In this document: piece by piece, positions 30,634 through 42,156 of the stretch | Layout: each line of letters begins with the position of its first letter | How positions within the stretch are numbered: the stretch's first letter is position 1 | From: Erwinia piriflorinigrans CFBP 5888 | GTDB lineage: Bacteria; Pseudomonadota; Gammaproteobacteria; Enterobacterales; Enterobacteriaceae | Assembly: GCF_001050515.1 (NCBI RefSeq) | Contig: NZ_CAHS01000017.1 | Location: 1-64,000, forward strand | Reading direction: 5' to 3' | Length of the DNA stretch: 64,000 nucleotides | The notes under the pieces: generated by a model | The model's database searches: none | The model's input: the letters and a program-made list of their open reading frames with translations, nothing else | What the model was told of the DNA's origin: nothing | Program-made: the position numbers and the translations under genes

Positions 30634-31359
30634 TTAATGCGCGATCAGCGTGCCTTCTTTTTCGCCCATCACCACGCGGCGCAGTGCGCCTGGCTTGTTC
30701 ATATTGAACACACGGATAGGCAGTGAATGGTCGCGGGCCAGAGTAAATGCCGCCAGATCCATCACTTTTAACTCTTTATCCAGCACTTCGGCGTAGGTCA
30801 GACGCTCGTGCAGGACAGCATCCGGGTTGCTCACCGGATCGGCAGAGTAGACGCCGTCTACTTTGGTGGCCTTCAGTACCACGTCGGCTTCGATTTCGAT
30901 GCCGCGCAGGCAGGCTGCGGAGTCAGTGGTAAAGAACGGGTTGCCGGTACCGGCAGAAAAAATAACGACGCGGTTATTACGCAGCAGGCTGATCGCCTCT
31001 GCCCAGCTGTAGTTGTCGCAAACGCCGTTAAGTGGGATAGCGGACATCAGGCGGGCGTTGACATAGGCACGATGCAGCGCATCACGCATGGCCAGACCGT
31101 TCATCACCGTTGCCAGCATCCCCATATGGTCACCGACAACGCGATTCATACCAGCCTGCGCGAGACCAGCGCCACGGAACAGATTACCACCACCGATCAC
31201 CACACCCACCTGAATGCCCAGCTCTACCAGCTCTTTCACTTCCTGAGCCATACGATCCAGCACGCTGGCATCGATACCGAAGCCTTCAGCACCTTGCAGT
31301 GCTTCACCGCTTAGTTTCAGCAGGATACGTTGATATACGGGTTTTGCATTGGTCGCCAT
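30634..31359 (-). CDS. pyrH: Uridylate kinase
   Basis: Bacterial-type UMP kinase of the amino-acid-kinase fold, supplying UDP for RNA and cell-wall precursors. It has 241 residues, with KLSGEALQG near the N-terminus and [11 protein letters not shown] as the phosphate-binding loop. Its place between tsf and frr is standard. Confidence 0.97.
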   Translation of the reverse strand: MATNAKPVYQRILLKLSGEALQGAEGFGIDASVLDRMAQEVKELVELGIQVGVVIGGGNLFRGAGLAQAGMNRVVGDHMGMLATVMNGLAMRDALHRAYVNARLMSAIPLNGVCDNYSWAEAISLLRNNRVVIFSAGTGNPFFTTDSAACLRGIEIEADVVLKATKVDGVYSADPVSNPDAVLHERLTYAEVLDKELKVMDLAAFTLARDHSLPIRVFNMNKPGALRRVVMGEKEGTLIAH

Positions 31360-31480
31360 GGTTATTTTCCTGGAAGATATCGTCGAAAAGGGGTGTTAAC
31401 TGCGTGCGGTATCATCCTAAAAGCAACAAAGAAATACTATTGGGATGAGACTGAAAATGCGCTGCCGGAAGCAGGCAAAA

Positions 31481-31510
31481 AAGAACCGCCGTTTGGCGGT
31501 TCTTGTCAGA
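31481..31510 (-). terminator. Terminator after tsf
   Basis: Perfect 10-bp stem AAGAACCGCC (31481-31490) / GGCGGTTCTT (31495-31504) with a GTTT loop. Read leftward it is followed by TTTTTTGCC (from 31480 down). A classical intrinsic terminator 10 bases after the tsf stop. Confidence 0.9.
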
Positions 31511-31513
31511 CCA

Positions 31514-32365
31514 TTAAGACTGCTTAGACATGGCCGCGACTTCTGCCGCGAAATCTGTCTCAGCTTTCTCAATGCCTTCGCCCACTTCAAAGCGGATGAA
31601 GCTAGTCACGTCTGCGTTTTTCTCTTTCAGCAGCTGGCCCACGGTCTTGCTTGGGTCGATGACGAAAGGCTGACCGGTCAGAGAGACTTCGCCGGTGAAT
31701 TTCTTCATGCGGCCTTCAACCATTTTCTCAGCGATTTCTTTTGGCTTGCCGGACTGCATGGCGATGTCCAGCTGAACCTGGTACTCTTTGTCTACCACTT
31801 CAGCAGACACGTCTTCTGGCTTAACGAATTCTGGCTTGCTTGCTGCTACGTGCATAGCCAGCTGCTTAACCAGCTCTTCATCTGCCGCAGTCGCGGAGAT
31901 CAGAACGCCGATACGCGCGCCGTGCAGGTAGCTGCCCAGCACGTCGCCTTCCAGGGAAGCCACGCGGCGAATGTTGATGTTCTCACCAATTTTCGCTACC
32001 AGCGCAACGCGCTCTTCTTCGAACTGCGCTTTCAGCACGTCAACATCAGTGATTTTACCGGCAAAAGCCGCATCCAGCACTTTATCAGCGAACGCCTGGA
32101 AACCGGCATCTTTCGCCACGAAGTCAGTCTGGCAGTTCACTTCCAGAATCACGCCGTAGTGGCCTTCGATACGGGTTTTGATCACGCCGTCAGCAGCAAC
32201 GTTGCCTGCTTTTTTCGCCGCTTTGATCGCGCCAGATTTACGCATGTTCTCGATTGCCAGCTCGATGTCGCCATTGGCTTCGGTCAGTGCTTTCTTACAA
32301 TCCATCATGCCTGCGCCAGTACGCTCACGCAGTTCTTTTACCAGAGCAGCGGTAATGTCAGCCAT
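31514..32365 (-). CDS. tsf: Elongation factor Ts
   Basis: Guanine-nucleotide exchange factor for EF-Tu. It has 283 residues, beginning [22 protein letters not shown]-type sequence with the TDFVAKD motif at about 80 that contacts EF-Tu. It follows rpsB through an attenuator-like terminator, the normal rpsB-tsf arrangement. Confidence 0.98.
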   Translation of the reverse strand: MADITAALVKELRERTGAGMMDCKKALTEANGDIELAIENMRKSGAIKAAKKAGNVAADGVIKTRIEGHYGVILEVNCQTDFVAKDAGFQAFADKVLDAAFAGKITDVDVLKAQFEEERVALVAKIGENINIRRVASLEGDVLGSYLHGARIGVLISATAADEELVKQLAMHVAASKPEFVKPEDVSAEVVDKEYQVQLDIAMQSGKPKEIAEKMVEGRMKKFTGEVSLTGQPFVIDPSKTVGQLLKEKNADVTSFIRFEVGEGIEKAETDFAAEVAAMSKQS

Positions 32366-32479
32366 TCTCTAATCCTCGGTTAGCTTGCATCTGTCAGCAA
32401 TGCCCGCAGGCCTTCACCACAAATGCTGGTCTCGGGAGAAACATTCTGCCCCGCCGATTGTGACAACCGGCAAAGCGAA

Positions 32480-32514
32480 GTCAAAAAAATAAAGGGGCCA
32501 ATTCAGGCCCCTTC
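32480..32514 (-). terminator. Attenuator terminator between rpsB and tsf
   Basis: Stem AAGGGGCC (32492-32499) / GGCCCCTT (32506-32513). Read leftward it is followed by TATTTTTTTGAC. It lies 50-80 bases after the rpsB stop. Partial read-through would set the rpsB:tsf ratio, as known in E. coli. Confidence 0.85.
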
Positions 32515-32566
32515 GTTACAGATTGATATCTGATTGATAAGGGGCTCTTTAACAGAGCAAGCCTTA

Positions 32567-33470
<904 letters not shown>

Positions 33471-33477
33471 GGCGCGC

Positions 33478-33507
33478 TTTATACCACAAAGTCGACATTG
33501 AAGCCAA
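33478..33507 (-). promoter_or_regulatory. rpsB promoter
   Basis: Read leftward, a -35-like TTGGCT (33502-33507) lies 18 bp from -10 TATAAA (33478-33483). A GCGCGCC discriminator follows at once, typical of growth-rate-regulated ribosomal promoters. The remaining bases up to the map start at 33649 show no gene and must also hold the map promoter, which I could not place. Confidence 0.6.
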
Positions 33508-33648
33508 CTGTTGTTGCTTTTGCCGTCCGTCGTTTCGTGCCGGGCAGCTCAGAGATCAAACTCCAATTGGCAGCGTCCTGGTGGGCTGCTACCATTGCCC
33601 TACTCTCATTATTATTGTCGAAAATGACGACAAATGCGGACCAAATGA

Positions 33649-34443
33649 ATGGCAATTTCAATAAAAACCCCTGAAGAGATCGAAAAAATGCGTGTGGCCG
33701 GTCGCCTGGCCGCAGAAGTTCTGGAAATGATTGCAGAACACGTGGTTCCCGGCGTCAGCACCGCTGAACTGGACCGCCTTTGTGACGATCATATTGTCAA
33801 CAAGCAGCACGCAGTTTCCGCCTGCCTCGGCTATCACGGCTTCCCTAAATCCGTGTGCATTTCAGTCAACGAGGTGGTGTGCCACGGCATCCCGAGCGAC
33901 GATAAAATTCTCAAGGATGGTGATATCGTCAACATCGACGTCACGGTCATTAAAGATGAATATCATGGCGACACCTCCACCATGTTTATCGTCGGCAAGC
34001 CGACTATTCAGGGCGAGCGCCTGTGCCGTGTCACGCAAGAAAGCCTGTATCTCGCGTTGCGCATGGTGAAGCCAGGCATCCGCCTGCGCACCCTCGGCCG
34101 CGAGATCCAGAAGTTTGTCGAAGCCCAGGACTTCTCGGTAGTGCGCGAGTACTGCGGCCACGGCATTGGCAAGGGCTTCCATGAAGAACCTCAGGTACTG
34201 CACTACGATGCTGATGATGGCGGCGTGGTGTTACAGCCGGGCATGGCATTTACCATTGAACCTATGGTCAATGCAGGCGACTACCGCATCCGCAGCATGA
34301 AAGATGGCTGGACGGTAAAAACCAAAGATCGTAGCCTGTCTGCACAGTATGAACACACGATTGTGGTGACTGAAAACGGCTGTGAAATCATGACACTGCG
34401 TAAAGATGACACCATCCCGGCGGTTCTGACGCACGAAAGCTAA
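33649..34443 (+). CDS. map: Methionine aminopeptidase, type I
   Basis: Removes the initiator methionine from nascent proteins. It has 264 residues as in E. coli. The five metal ligands of the pita-bread fold are visible: Asp in NIDVTVIKD, Asp in YHGDTSTMF, His in CGHGIGKGFHEEP, Glu in TIEPMVNAG and Glu in SAQYEHTIV. It diverges from rpsB, as in E. coli, and is followed by a terminator before glnD. Confidence 0.98.
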   Translation: MAISIKTPEEIEKMRVAGRLAAEVLEMIAEHVVPGVSTAELDRLCDDHIVNKQHAVSACLGYHGFPKSVCISVNEVVCHGIPSDDKILKDGDIVNIDVTVIKDEYHGDTSTMFIVGKPTIQGERLCRVTQESLYLALRMVKPGIRLRTLGREIQKFVEAQDFSVVREYCGHGIGKGFHEEPQVLHYDADDGGVVLQPGMAFTIEPMVNAGDYRIRSMKDGWTVKTKDRSLSAQYEHTIVVTENGCEIMTLRKDDTIPAVLTHES

Positions 34444-34492
34444 CATCCCGCAGGTGGCCAGACAGGGCCGCGTGACATGTTCAGCAATCTTA

Positions 34493-34517
34493 AGCCGGCC
34501 GCCGCCGGCTTTTTTTA
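34493..34517 (+). terminator. Rho-independent terminator between map and glnD
   Basis: Stem AGCCGGC (34493-34499) / GCCGGCT (34504-34510) with a 4-base loop, followed by TTTTTTTAT. It ends only 19 bases before the glnD start. Confidence 0.9.
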
Positions 34518-34535
34518 TCTCTTCGGAGCGGTGAA

Positions 34536-37193
34536 ATGAATAAAGAAGTGACGGAAGTCAGCATCCTGAAGAAACTCACCAAAGCCCCGCGACGCTGGGA
34601 AGATGCGGAGTTGAACCGCGATACGCTGCGGCATCATCTTGATACTTTCCAGCAGCATCTCGCCACCGCCTTTGACGCCGGACAGGATGCGGAAAGCCTG
34701 ATCGCTGCGCGTACTCTGTTTATTGACCGACTGCTGCGCCGCCTGTGGCGTTTTTTTGCCTTTCCTGAAAAAGAGGGCATAGCCCTGGTGGCGGTCGGCG
34801 GCTACGGTCGTGGTGAACTGCATCCGCTGTCCGACATTGATATTTTGATCCTCAGCCGCCAGCCCCTTTCCGACAGTGACGCCCAGCGAGCCGGTGAACT
34901 GTTGACGTTGATGTGGGATTTAAAGCTGGAGGTGGGCCATAGCGTGCGTACTCTGGAAGAGTGCCTGCTTGAAGGGCTTTCCGACCTCACCGTTGCCACT
35001 AATTTGGTCGAGTCACGTATGCTGACCGGCGATTTGGCGCTGTTCCTCGAAATGCAGAAAAACGTATTTAGCGACGGATTCTGGCCATCTGACCGCTTTT
35101 TCTCGGCGAAAATCGCTGAACAGCAGGAGCGTCACCAGCGTTACCACGGCACCAGCTACAATCTGGAGCCAGATATTAAAAGCAGCCCCGGCGGCCTGCG
35201 CGATATCCACACTCTGCTTTGGGTCGCCCGTCGCCACTTCGGTGCGACCTCGATGACCGAGATGGTCGGCTTTGGTTTTCTCACTGAAGCGGAACGCAAC
35301 GAGCTGAACGAGTGCCAGAGCTTCCTGTGGCGCATCCGTTTTGCGCTCCATCTCTCCCTGACCCGTTATGACAACCGCCTGCTGTTCGACCGACAGCTCA
35401 GCGTTGCTCAGCGCCTGAACTATCAGGGCGAGGGGAATGAGCCGGTGGAACGCATGATGAAGGATTTCTTCCGCGTGACGCACCGCGTTGGCGAACTGAA
35501 TCAGATGCTGTTACAGCTGTTTGACGAGGCGATTCTGGCACTTGGCGCTGACGAGAAGCCGCGTCCGCTGGATGACGAATTTCAGCTACGCGGCACGCTG
35601 ATCGACCTGCAAGACGCAACGCTATTTGTCCGCCAGCCGGAAGCGATCATGCGGATGTTTTATGCTATGGCGCGCACGCCGAATATCACCGGTATCTACT
35701 CCACCACCCTGCGCCATCTGCGCCATGCACGCCGCCATCTGAAACAGCCGTTGTGTACGATTCCTGAAGCTCGCAAGCTGTTTATGGCGATTCTGCGTCA
35801 TCCGAGAGCCGTCAGTCAGGCGCTGGTGCCCATGCACCGGCACAGCGTGCTTTCGGCCTATATGCCGCAATGGAGCAGTATCGTCGGCCAGATGCAGTTT
35901 GACCTGTTCCATGCTTATACCGTGGATGAACACACTATCCGCGTATTGCAGAAGCTGGAAAGCTTCGCCGATGAAAGCGTGCGTCCACGTCACCCTCTTT
36001 GCGTAGAGCTGTGGCCACGCCTGCCCCAGCCGGAGCTGCTGCTGATGGCAGCACTGTTCCATGACATCGCCAAAGGACGCGGAGGCGATCACTCAATCCT
36101 CGGCGCACAGGACGCACTTGAATTTGCCGACATGCACGGCCTGAATTCGCGCGAAACGCAGCTGGTTGCCTGGCTGGTGCGCCACCATCTGCTGATGTCG
36201 GTGACCGCGCAGCGCCGCGATATCCAGGACCCCGGCGAAATCCAGCAGTTCGCCGAAGTGATGCAAAATGAGAACCGCCTGCGCCATCTGGTCTGCCTGA
36301 CGGTGGCGGATATTTGCGCAACCAATGAGACCCTGTGGAATAGCTGGAAACAGAGTCTGTTACGGGAGCTATTCTTTGCCACCGAGAAACAGCTGCGCCG
36401 TGGTATGGAAAACAGCCCGGATCTGCGTGAGCGTGTGCGCCATCATCGCCTACAGGCGCTGGCATTGCTGCGGATGGATAATATCGATGAAGAGGCGCTG
36501 CACCAAATCTGGGGGCGCTGCCGCGCCGACTATTTCCTGCGCCACACGCCTAACCAACTCGCCTGGCATGCTCGCCATCTGGTGGTTCACGATCTTAGCA
36601 AGCCGCTGATCCTTGTCAGTCCGCAGGCAACGCGCGGCGGCACCGAAATTTTTATCTGGAGTCCGGACAGGCCGTATCTGTTTGCCGCCGTCGCCGGAGA
36701 GCTGGAGCGGCGTAACCTCAGTGTTCATGACGCGCAGATTTTTACCAGCCGCGATGGTATGGCAATGGACACCTTTATCGTACTGGAACCAGACGGCAGC
36801 CCGCTGGCGACCGATCGCCATGAGATAACCCGCCAGGCGCTGGAGCAGGTCATTTTTCAGCCCAACTGGCAGCCCCTGCGCAACCGCCGTCAGTCTGCAC
36901 GTCTCAAGCACTTTAACGTGGAAACCTCGGTGAACTTTCTCCCCACCCACACCGACAGGCGGACCTATCTGGAGCTTGTGGCGCTCGATCGCCCCGGTTT
37001 ACTGGCTCGCGTGGGTGAAGTCTTCGCCGATTTAGGCGTGTCACTGCATGGCGCACGCATCAGCACCATCGGCGAACGTGTCGAGGACTTGTTTATTCTC
37101 GCCGACAGCGAACGGCACGCGCTAAACACAGAATTGCGCGAAGTACTGCAACAACGGTTGACAGAGGCCCTGAATCCAAACGATAAAGTGTGA
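34536..37193 (+). CDS. glnD: Bifunctional PII uridylyltransferase / uridylyl-removing enzyme
   Basis: Glutamine sensor that uridylylates PII (GlnB/GlnK) at low glutamine and removes UMP at high glutamine. At 885 residues it is close to E. coli (890). The nucleotidyltransferase motif [17 protein letters not shown] is at about 88-104. The HD hydrolase domain has [13 protein letters not shown] near 508. Two ACT domains occupy the C-terminal 180 or so residues ([16 protein letters not shown] begins the second). GGAGCGG precedes the ATG. Confidence 0.97.
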   Translation: MNKEVTEVSILKKLTKAPRRWEDAELNRDTLRHHLDTFQQHLATAFDAGQDAESLIAARTLFIDRLLRRLWRFFAFPEKEGIALVAVGGYGRGELHPLSDIDILILSRQPLSDSDAQRAGELLTLMWDLKLEVGHSVRTLEECLLEGLSDLTVATNLVESRMLTGDLALFLEMQKNVFSDGFWPSDRFFSAKIAEQQERHQRYHGTSYNLEPDIKSSPGGLRDIHTLLWVARRHFGATSMTEMVGFGFLTEAERNELNECQSFLWRIRFALHLSLTRYDNRLLFDRQLSVAQRLNYQGEGNEPVERMMKDFFRVTHRVGELNQMLLQLFDEAILALGADEKPRPLDDEFQLRGTLIDLQDATLFVRQPEAIMRMFYAMARTPNITGIYSTTLRHLRHARRHLKQPLCTIPEARKLFMAILRHPRAVSQALVPMHRHSVLSAYMPQWSSIVGQMQFDLFHAYTVDEHTIRVLQKLESFADESVRPRHPLCVELWPRLPQPELLLMAALFHDIAKGRGGDHSILGAQDALEFADMHGLNSRETQLVAWLVRHHLLMSVTAQRRDIQDPGEIQQFAEVMQNENRLRHLVCLTVADICATNETLWNSWKQSLLRELFFATEKQLRRGMENSPDLRERVRHHRLQALALLRMDNIDEEALHQIWGRCRADYFLRHTPNQLAWHARHLVVHDLSKPLILVSPQATRGGTEIFIWSPDRPYLFAAVAGELERRNLSVHDAQIFTSRDGMAMDTFIVLEPDGSPLATDRHEITRQALEQVIFQPNWQPLRNRRQSARLKHFNVETSVNFLPTHTDRRTYLELVALDRPGLLARVGEVFADLGVSLHGARISTIGERVEDLFILADSERHALNTELREVLQQRLTEALNPNDKV

Positions 37194-37285
37194 CCCGATT
37201 CAATTTTTAACAGCGCCACCCCGCTCCCGCTCCGGTGGGAACGTTTTTTCAACAGCGGTTGGCAAAAACCAGGAAGAGACTAACT

Positions 37286-38110
37286 ATGCAACAGTTACAG
37301 AATGTTATTGAAGCGGCCTTCGAGCGCCGGGCTGATATTACCCCGGCCAACGCCGATACGGCGACCCGTGAAGCGGTCAGTCAGGCTATCGCCCTGCTGG
37401 ACAGCGGCGCTCTGCGCGTCGCCGAGAAGATCGACGGTCAGTGGATCACCCACCAGTGGCTGAAGAAAGCGGTTCTGCTCTCTTTCCGCATCAATGACAA
37501 TCAGGTAATTGAGGGTGCAGAGAGTCGTTTTTACGACAAGGTACCGATGAAATTTGCCGACTACGATGAAGCACGCTTCAAAAAAGAAGGCTTCCGTGTG
37601 GTGCCACCAGCAGCAGTGCGTCAGGGATCGTTTATTGCCCGCAATACCGTACTGATGCCCTCTTATGTCAACATTGGCGCTTACGTCGATGAAGGTTCAA
37701 TGGTCGATACCTGGGCCACCGTGGGTTCCTGTGCGCAGATTGGTAAGAACGTACACCTGTCAGGCGGCGTCGGCATTGGTGGCGTGCTGGAGCCATTACA
37801 GGCGAATCCCACCATTATTGAAGATAACTGCTTTATCGGCGCACGCTCTGAAATCGTAGAAGGCGTCATCGTGGAAGAAGGTTCAGTGATCTCCATGGGC
37901 GTCTATATCGGTCAGAGCACTAAAATCTACGATCGCGAAACCGGCGAAGTGCATTACGGCCGCGTTCCGGCGGGTTCGGTCGTGGTGTCCGGCAACCTGC
38001 CGTCAAAAGACGGCAGCTACAGCCTGTACTGCGCCGTGATCGTGAAAAAAGTGGACGCTAAAACCTTGGGCAAAACCGGCATCAACGAACTGCTGCGCAC
38101 TATCGACTAA
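37286..38110 (+). CDS. dapD: Tetrahydrodipicolinate N-succinyltransferase
   Basis: Commits tetrahydrodipicolinate to the succinylase branch of lysine and diaminopimelate synthesis. It has 274 residues from ATG at 37286 ([14 protein letters not shown]) with AGGAAGAG upstream, matching E. coli length. The longer frame from 37235 is not used. The C-terminal half is a left-handed beta-helix of hexapeptide repeats. It lies downstream of glnD, as in E. coli. Confidence 0.97.
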   Translation: MQQLQNVIEAAFERRADITPANADTATREAVSQAIALLDSGALRVAEKIDGQWITHQWLKKAVLLSFRINDNQVIEGAESRFYDKVPMKFADYDEARFKKEGFRVVPPAAVRQGSFIARNTVLMPSYVNIGAYVDEGSMVDTWATVGSCAQIGKNVHLSGGVGIGGVLEPLQANPTIIEDNCFIGARSEIVEGVIVEEGSVISMGVYIGQSTKIYDRETGEVHYGRVPAGSVVVSGNLPSKDGSYSLYCAVIVKKVDAKTLGKTGINELLRTID

Positions 38111-38453
38111 TCTCGTCTGCGGGCTGCTGTGGCGGCCCGCACTCTCCCGTAACGTTAACTTTACAAACCCGCAGATAGCAACCTTTTCCATACCGCGCAG
38201 CAAGTGATGCTATTGAGCACAATTTGAGCCATAATCCGCGCCGTTCAGCGCAATGACGCTCTTCCCCCGATTCATTTTCTTCATTTTGCACATATACTCA
38301 CCAGAGTACGGGACGAGCGGACTGAGCAAAGAGAGGGTGTACAGCGCACATCAGCCGGAACGTCCAGACAGGTACGTATGGACAGCCCGCTGCACAAACC
38401 CGTATTTGCGACGCGCAGCCGAAAAGACAATCTCCCGCATAAGGATCACAACC
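38111..38453 (+). other. Intergenic region dapD-yaeH
   Basis: No gene is evident in these 343 bases. A 9-bp GC-rich stem with one wobble, GCGGGCTGC / GCGGCCCGC (38119-38127 and 38132-38140, loop TGTG), may end dapD transcription, though it has no T tract. The open frame continuing upstream of the yaeH ATG lacks a family match. The yaeH promoter must lie here, but I could not place it. In E. coli yaeI occupies this interval. Confidence 0.5.
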
Positions 38454-38846
38454 ATGTATGACAATTTGAAAGGATTGGGCATTGCTTCACCAGAGGACAT
38501 TGACCGCTACAGCCTGCGTCAGGAAGCCAACAATGACATCCTGAAAATCTATTTCCGCAAGGATAAAGGCGAATTTTTTGCCAAAAGCGTGAAGTTCAAA
38601 TACCCACGCCAGCGTAAAACCGTGGTAGCGGATAACGCCAGTCAGGGCTACAAAGAGGTGCAGGAAATCAGCCCTAACCTGCGCTATGTGATTGATGAAC
38701 TTGATCAGATTTGTCAGCAGGATCGCATCGAAGTCGATCTGAAGCGCAAAATACTGGATGACTTGCGTCATCTGGAAAGCGTGGTATCCAACAAGATCAC
38801 AGAAATTGAATCCGATCTGGAAAAACTGACCCGCAACGGGCGTTAA
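38454..38846 (+). CDS. yaeH: DUF3461 family protein YaeH
   Basis: Conserved cytosolic protein of unknown function, 130 residues. It is very close to E. coli YaeH, beginning [20 protein letters not shown], with a Lys-rich central stretch ([14 protein letters not shown]) and a charged helical C-terminus that may form a coiled coil (about 85-128). AAGGATCAC precedes the ATG at 38454. It is followed by a bidirectional terminator shared with degP. Confidence 0.92.
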   Translation: MYDNLKGLGIASPEDIDRYSLRQEANNDILKIYFRKDKGEFFAKSVKFKYPRQRKTVVADNASQGYKEVQEISPNLRYVIDELDQICQQDRIEVDLKRKILDDLRHLESVVSNKITEIESDLEKLTRNGR

Positions 38847-38857
38847 TTCAGACCAAA

Positions 38858-38884
38858 AAAACGGTGCCAGGCGGCACCGTTTTG
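38858..38884. terminator. Bidirectional terminator between yaeH and degP
   Basis: Perfect stem AAAACGGTGCC / GGCACCGTTTT, 38858-38868 and 38873-38883, loop AGGC. There is an A tract on one side and T tract on the other. It serves the convergent yaeH (+) and degP (-). Confidence 0.9.
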
Positions 38885-38932
38885 TTATCTGTCATCTATA
38901 ACCAACACATAACGAATTTTTAGCCGCGACGA

Positions 38933-40384
38933 TTACTGCGTCAGCAGATAGATCGAGCTGTCCCCGCGCTTGATACTCAGTGCCAGTACCGACGGTTTAC
39001 TGTCGAGAATTTTTCGCAGTTCACCCAGATTAACCACCGGCTGCTGGTTAACCCCAAGAATAATATCATCTTTCCTCAGGCCGATGCGCGCGGCGGCAGA
39101 GCCCGGTTTCAGGTCGTCAACCTTAACGCCCTTCACCCCTTTGACATCGTAATTGCTGAGGTCGGCCCCTTCGATACCGGTATAGATGGTGGCGGAATCG
39201 ACCTTCGCCGCGCTGCTCTGTTGCAGCGCCAGATTAACCGTAATCGGCTTACCGTCGCGGATCAGGCCCAGCTCCATTTTGGTACCTACCGGCAGCGAAC
39301 CCACCTGAGCACGCAGGGCAGCAAAGCTGGAGATCGGCTTGTTATTGATTGAGACGATCACGTCACCCGCCTGAATGCCGGCCTGGGCCGCTGAAGACTT
39401 AGGCAACACCTGGCTGACAAACGCACCGCGCTGCGCATCAACTTTCATCGCTTTCGCCAGCTCGGAGTTCAGTTCGGTGCCGATGATGCCCAGCTCCCCG
39501 CGTTTGACCTGGCCGTACTCAACCATCTGAGCGCTCAGGTTTTTCACCATGTTCGACGGAATGGCGAAGCCAATACCGATATTCCCGCCGTCCGGTGCCA
39601 GGATCGCGGTATTGATGCCGATCAGTTCACCGTTCAGGTTGACCAGCGCACCGCCAGAGTTACCACGGTTAATCGCGGCGTCAGTCTGGATAAAGTTTTC
39701 ATAGTTTTCCACATTCAGGCCACTGCGCCCCAGGGCAGAGACAATACCTGAAGTCACGGTTTCGCCAAGACCGTAAGGATTACCGATCGCGACGGTATAA
39801 TCCCCTACCCGCAGATTATCGGAGTCGGCTATCTTGATGGCGGTCAGATTCTTGGCATCGATCAGCTGAATCAACGCGATATCGGAACGGGGATCTTTAC
39901 CGATGACTTTCGCATCATATTTACGGCCGTCGCTCAGCTGAACCTGGATTTTTGTCGCATTATCAACAACGTGGTTGTTCGTCACCACATAGCCCTTCGT
40001 CGCGTCAATCACCACGCCGGAACCCAGCGCACGGAATTTCTGCTGCGGGCTGTCTGCGCCATCGTTACCGCCGGGCAAGCCGCCCTGGCACAGCGGGGAG
40101 CCGAAGAAGGGTGAGCCTTCCTGGCAGAACGGTGAATTACCACCAAAGAACTGTTGGAACTGCTGGAACTGTTGCGACTGCTGCGATTTACGCGGCGTGG
40201 CGCCCTCAACGTTGATACTGACCACTGAAGGCATCACCGTTTCCAGCATCGGAGCCAGACTGGGTAATTGTTGCGTCGTCGCGGGAGAGGAAGAGGCGGT
40301 TTCAGCCGCGATGGACGTTAAAGGGTTTAACGCCAGACCCAGGCTTAAAGCCAGCGCACTCAATACTAACGTATTCTTTTTCAT
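38933..40384 (-). CDS. degP: Periplasmic serine protease/chaperone DegP
   Basis: HtrA-family protease that degrades misfolded envelope proteins. It has 483 residues from ATG at 40384: signal peptide (KKNTLVLSALALSLGLALNP), LA-loop with two cysteines (SPFCQEGSPFFGSPLCQGG), a trypsin-like domain with catalytic His in TNNHVVDN, Asp in DPRSDIALI and Ser in NRGNSGGALV, then two PDZ domains. The stretch before the LA-loop is Gln-rich with repeated QQF, longer than in E. coli. A sigma-E promoter lies upstream. Confidence 0.97.
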   Translation of the reverse strand: MKKNTLVLSALALSLGLALNPLTSIAAETASSSPATTQQLPSLAPMLETVMPSVVSINVEGATPRKSQQSQQFQQFQQFFGGNSPFCQEGSPFFGSPLCQGGLPGGNDGADSPQQKFRALGSGVVIDATKGYVVTNNHVVDNATKIQVQLSDGRKYDAKVIGKDPRSDIALIQLIDAKNLTAIKIADSDNLRVGDYTVAIGNPYGLGETVTSGIVSALGRSGLNVENYENFIQTDAAINRGNSGGALVNLNGELIGINTAILAPDGGNIGIGFAIPSNMVKNLSAQMVEYGQVKRGELGIIGTELNSELAKAMKVDAQRGAFVSQVLPKSSAAQAGIQAGDVIVSINNKPISSFAALRAQVGSLPVGTKMELGLIRDGKPITVNLALQQSSAAKVDSATIYTGIEGADLSNYDVKGVKGVKVDDLKPGSAAARIGLRKDDIILGVNQQPVVNLGELRKILDSKPSVLALSIKRGDSSIYLLTQ

Positions 40385-40438
40385 TAGGCGGATTCTCGAG
40401 TAATTAGATGAAGTAACCATCAGGTCGGTTATGCATAA

Positions 40439-40465
40439 TGAGATTGATATATACGCGCTAAGTTC
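40439..40465 (-). promoter_or_regulatory. Sigma-E promoter of degP
   Basis: Read leftward, GAACTT (40460-40465) and TCTCA (40439-40443) are 16 bp apart. The sigma-E consensus is GGAACTT, 15-16 bp, then TCTGA or TCAAA. The predicted start is about 50 bases before the degP ATG. E. coli degP is a classical sigma-E (and CpxR) target. Only one CpxR-like GTAAA half site was seen further upstream. Confidence 0.75.
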
Positions 40466-40531
40466 ATGTTTCAAGATGAAGAATAAGTAAAAAAATATTG
40501 TTCTTCTTTACAAAAGTTAGCGCTTCACCCC

Positions 40532-42037
40532 TTACTCAACCGCCATCAGGCGCCGATACTCATCCCAGGCATACAAATCTGTCATACCGCTAATGTAATC
40601 CTGCAACAGGCGTACGCGATAATAATATTCCCAGATTTCCTCTTCCTGTGGACTTTTATCCAATTGCTTCACGGCTTCGCTGTAAGCCAGACGAAAACGG
40701 CTGGAGAGTTTATGAAAAAGTCGTGTTTCAATGGGATAGCCTTTTAAATAATCCTTTTCAGTCAGTTCACTGAACTCTTCACGCGTCAAGAGTAATAACG
40801 GACGATAAATATCTAACAGACCACGGATCACCCGATAACCCTGTAATTCCAGCTGTTCGACGTCAGGATGGTTAAATACATGCCGGAAAGCGACTTTTTT
40901 GAAAATATCCAGCAGCTGGCTGTGGGGGCTGCCATCTTCCAGCAGCGCTTCGTTAAAGTCCCCGCGATAAACGGCAGGCAAATTATCAATAAAACGACTG
41001 GCGGCATGCGGTACCAGTTGTGCCACGGTGTTGACGCGTAAATACATAAAGAACTGGTCTTCACTGTAGCAATGCGTCTGCTCACTGCGTGATTTATCCA
41101 GCGCGCTGGTCACCACGGTGGCAAACAGGTCTCCCGGCTGGTGACGGGGCCAAATCTGATAAAGATAGTGATAGAGCTGTTCAACGTTGAACATATTTTT
41201 CTCCACCGCATCTTCCAGGTCAGCTACGCAATACGAGATATCGTCGGCGGCCTCCATAATATAGGTCAACGGGAAACGGCAGTGCGGCTGAATATCTAAT
41301 TGCTCCCGCAGTTTAGCGATATATTCTTCTTCTGCGAGGTAGAACCCTGGCTTTTTCATTAAATAGTTATGGCTGGCGGGGAGGGGATCGGTCAGCCAGG
41401 CGGGACGGGTATATTTCAGAATACAGCCGACCTGTGCCCAGGTCAGATTCATTTTCATCAGCGTGTGCACCATGCGGATCGCCTGGGCATTCCCTTCGAA
41501 GTGCGCTAAATCCTGCCGCACCTTCGCGCGCAATACGTCCATTTCATCATGCTGATGGTGCAGAACCCGTGTGACGCAGCGGTCTTCACGTCCGCTTTCC
41601 GGCAGCCAACCCGCGTCCAGCTGCTGGCAGAACCAGTCATTGATCGCCGACTCACCAAAATGACCAAACGGGGGATTGCCAATATCGTGCATCAAACAGG
41701 CCATTTCGACGATACTTTCAAACGGGCCGGTAAGCTGCGCCAGTCCGAGGGTTTCCAGTTGCCCTGTCTCCTGCAAACGCGTCAGCACTTCTTTGGCAAT
41801 ATAGCGCCCGACCTGCTGCACCTCCAGCGAATGAGTCAGCCGGGTACGCACCGCCGCATTGCGCTCCAGCGGGAAAACCTGGGTTTTCTGCTGGAGGCGG
41901 CGGATGGCCGCCGAATTGATGATGCGGCCACGATCGCTCTCGAAGATACGCAAAATTTCATGCTCATCTTTCGGCCCCTGGTCAGGCCGATAGCAACGCT
42001 GCCAGTTAATTTTGTTGCGAAAGTCGATCGCGGTCAT
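40532..42037 (-). CDS. dgt: Deoxyguanosinetriphosphate triphosphohydrolase
   Basis: HD-domain enzyme hydrolysing dGTP to deoxyguanosine and triphosphate. It has 501 residues (E. coli 505). The HD motif residues lie in [17 protein letters not shown] and [18 protein letters not shown], and the third metal ligand region is [17 protein letters not shown]. It diverges from mtnN and precedes degP on the minus strand. Confidence 0.97.
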   Translation of the reverse strand: MTAIDFRNKINWQRCYRPDQGPKDEHEILRIFESDRGRIINSAAIRRLQQKTQVFPLERNAAVRTRLTHSLEVQQVGRYIAKEVLTRLQETGQLETLGLAQLTGPFESIVEMACLMHDIGNPPFGHFGESAINDWFCQQLDAGWLPESGREDRCVTRVLHHQHDEMDVLRAKVRQDLAHFEGNAQAIRMVHTLMKMNLTWAQVGCILKYTRPAWLTDPLPASHNYLMKKPGFYLAEEEYIAKLREQLDIQPHCRFPLTYIMEAADDISYCVADLEDAVEKNMFNVEQLYHYLYQIWPRHQPGDLFATVVTSALDKSRSEQTHCYSEDQFFMYLRVNTVAQLVPHAASRFIDNLPAVYRGDFNEALLEDGSPHSQLLDIFKKVAFRHVFNHPDVEQLELQGYRVIRGLLDIYRPLLLLTREEFSELTEKDYLKGYPIETRLFHKLSSRFRLAYSEAVKQLDKSPQEEEIWEYYYRVRLLQDYISGMTDLYAWDEYRRLMAVE

Positions 42038-42156
42038 ACCTTACTCCCTTTCATTTGAGGCGCGCCGATGGCCGCAGAGCAGATCTCTGTCAGGTTGCCA
42101 TGATAGACTATGCGCCGAAATGAATGGCAAATTCCACTAATTCAGAGAGTATCCCT

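Noticed and set aside
31445-32383. 312-codon plus-strand open frame
   Set aside because: Fully antisense to tsf; no domain or ribosome binding site.
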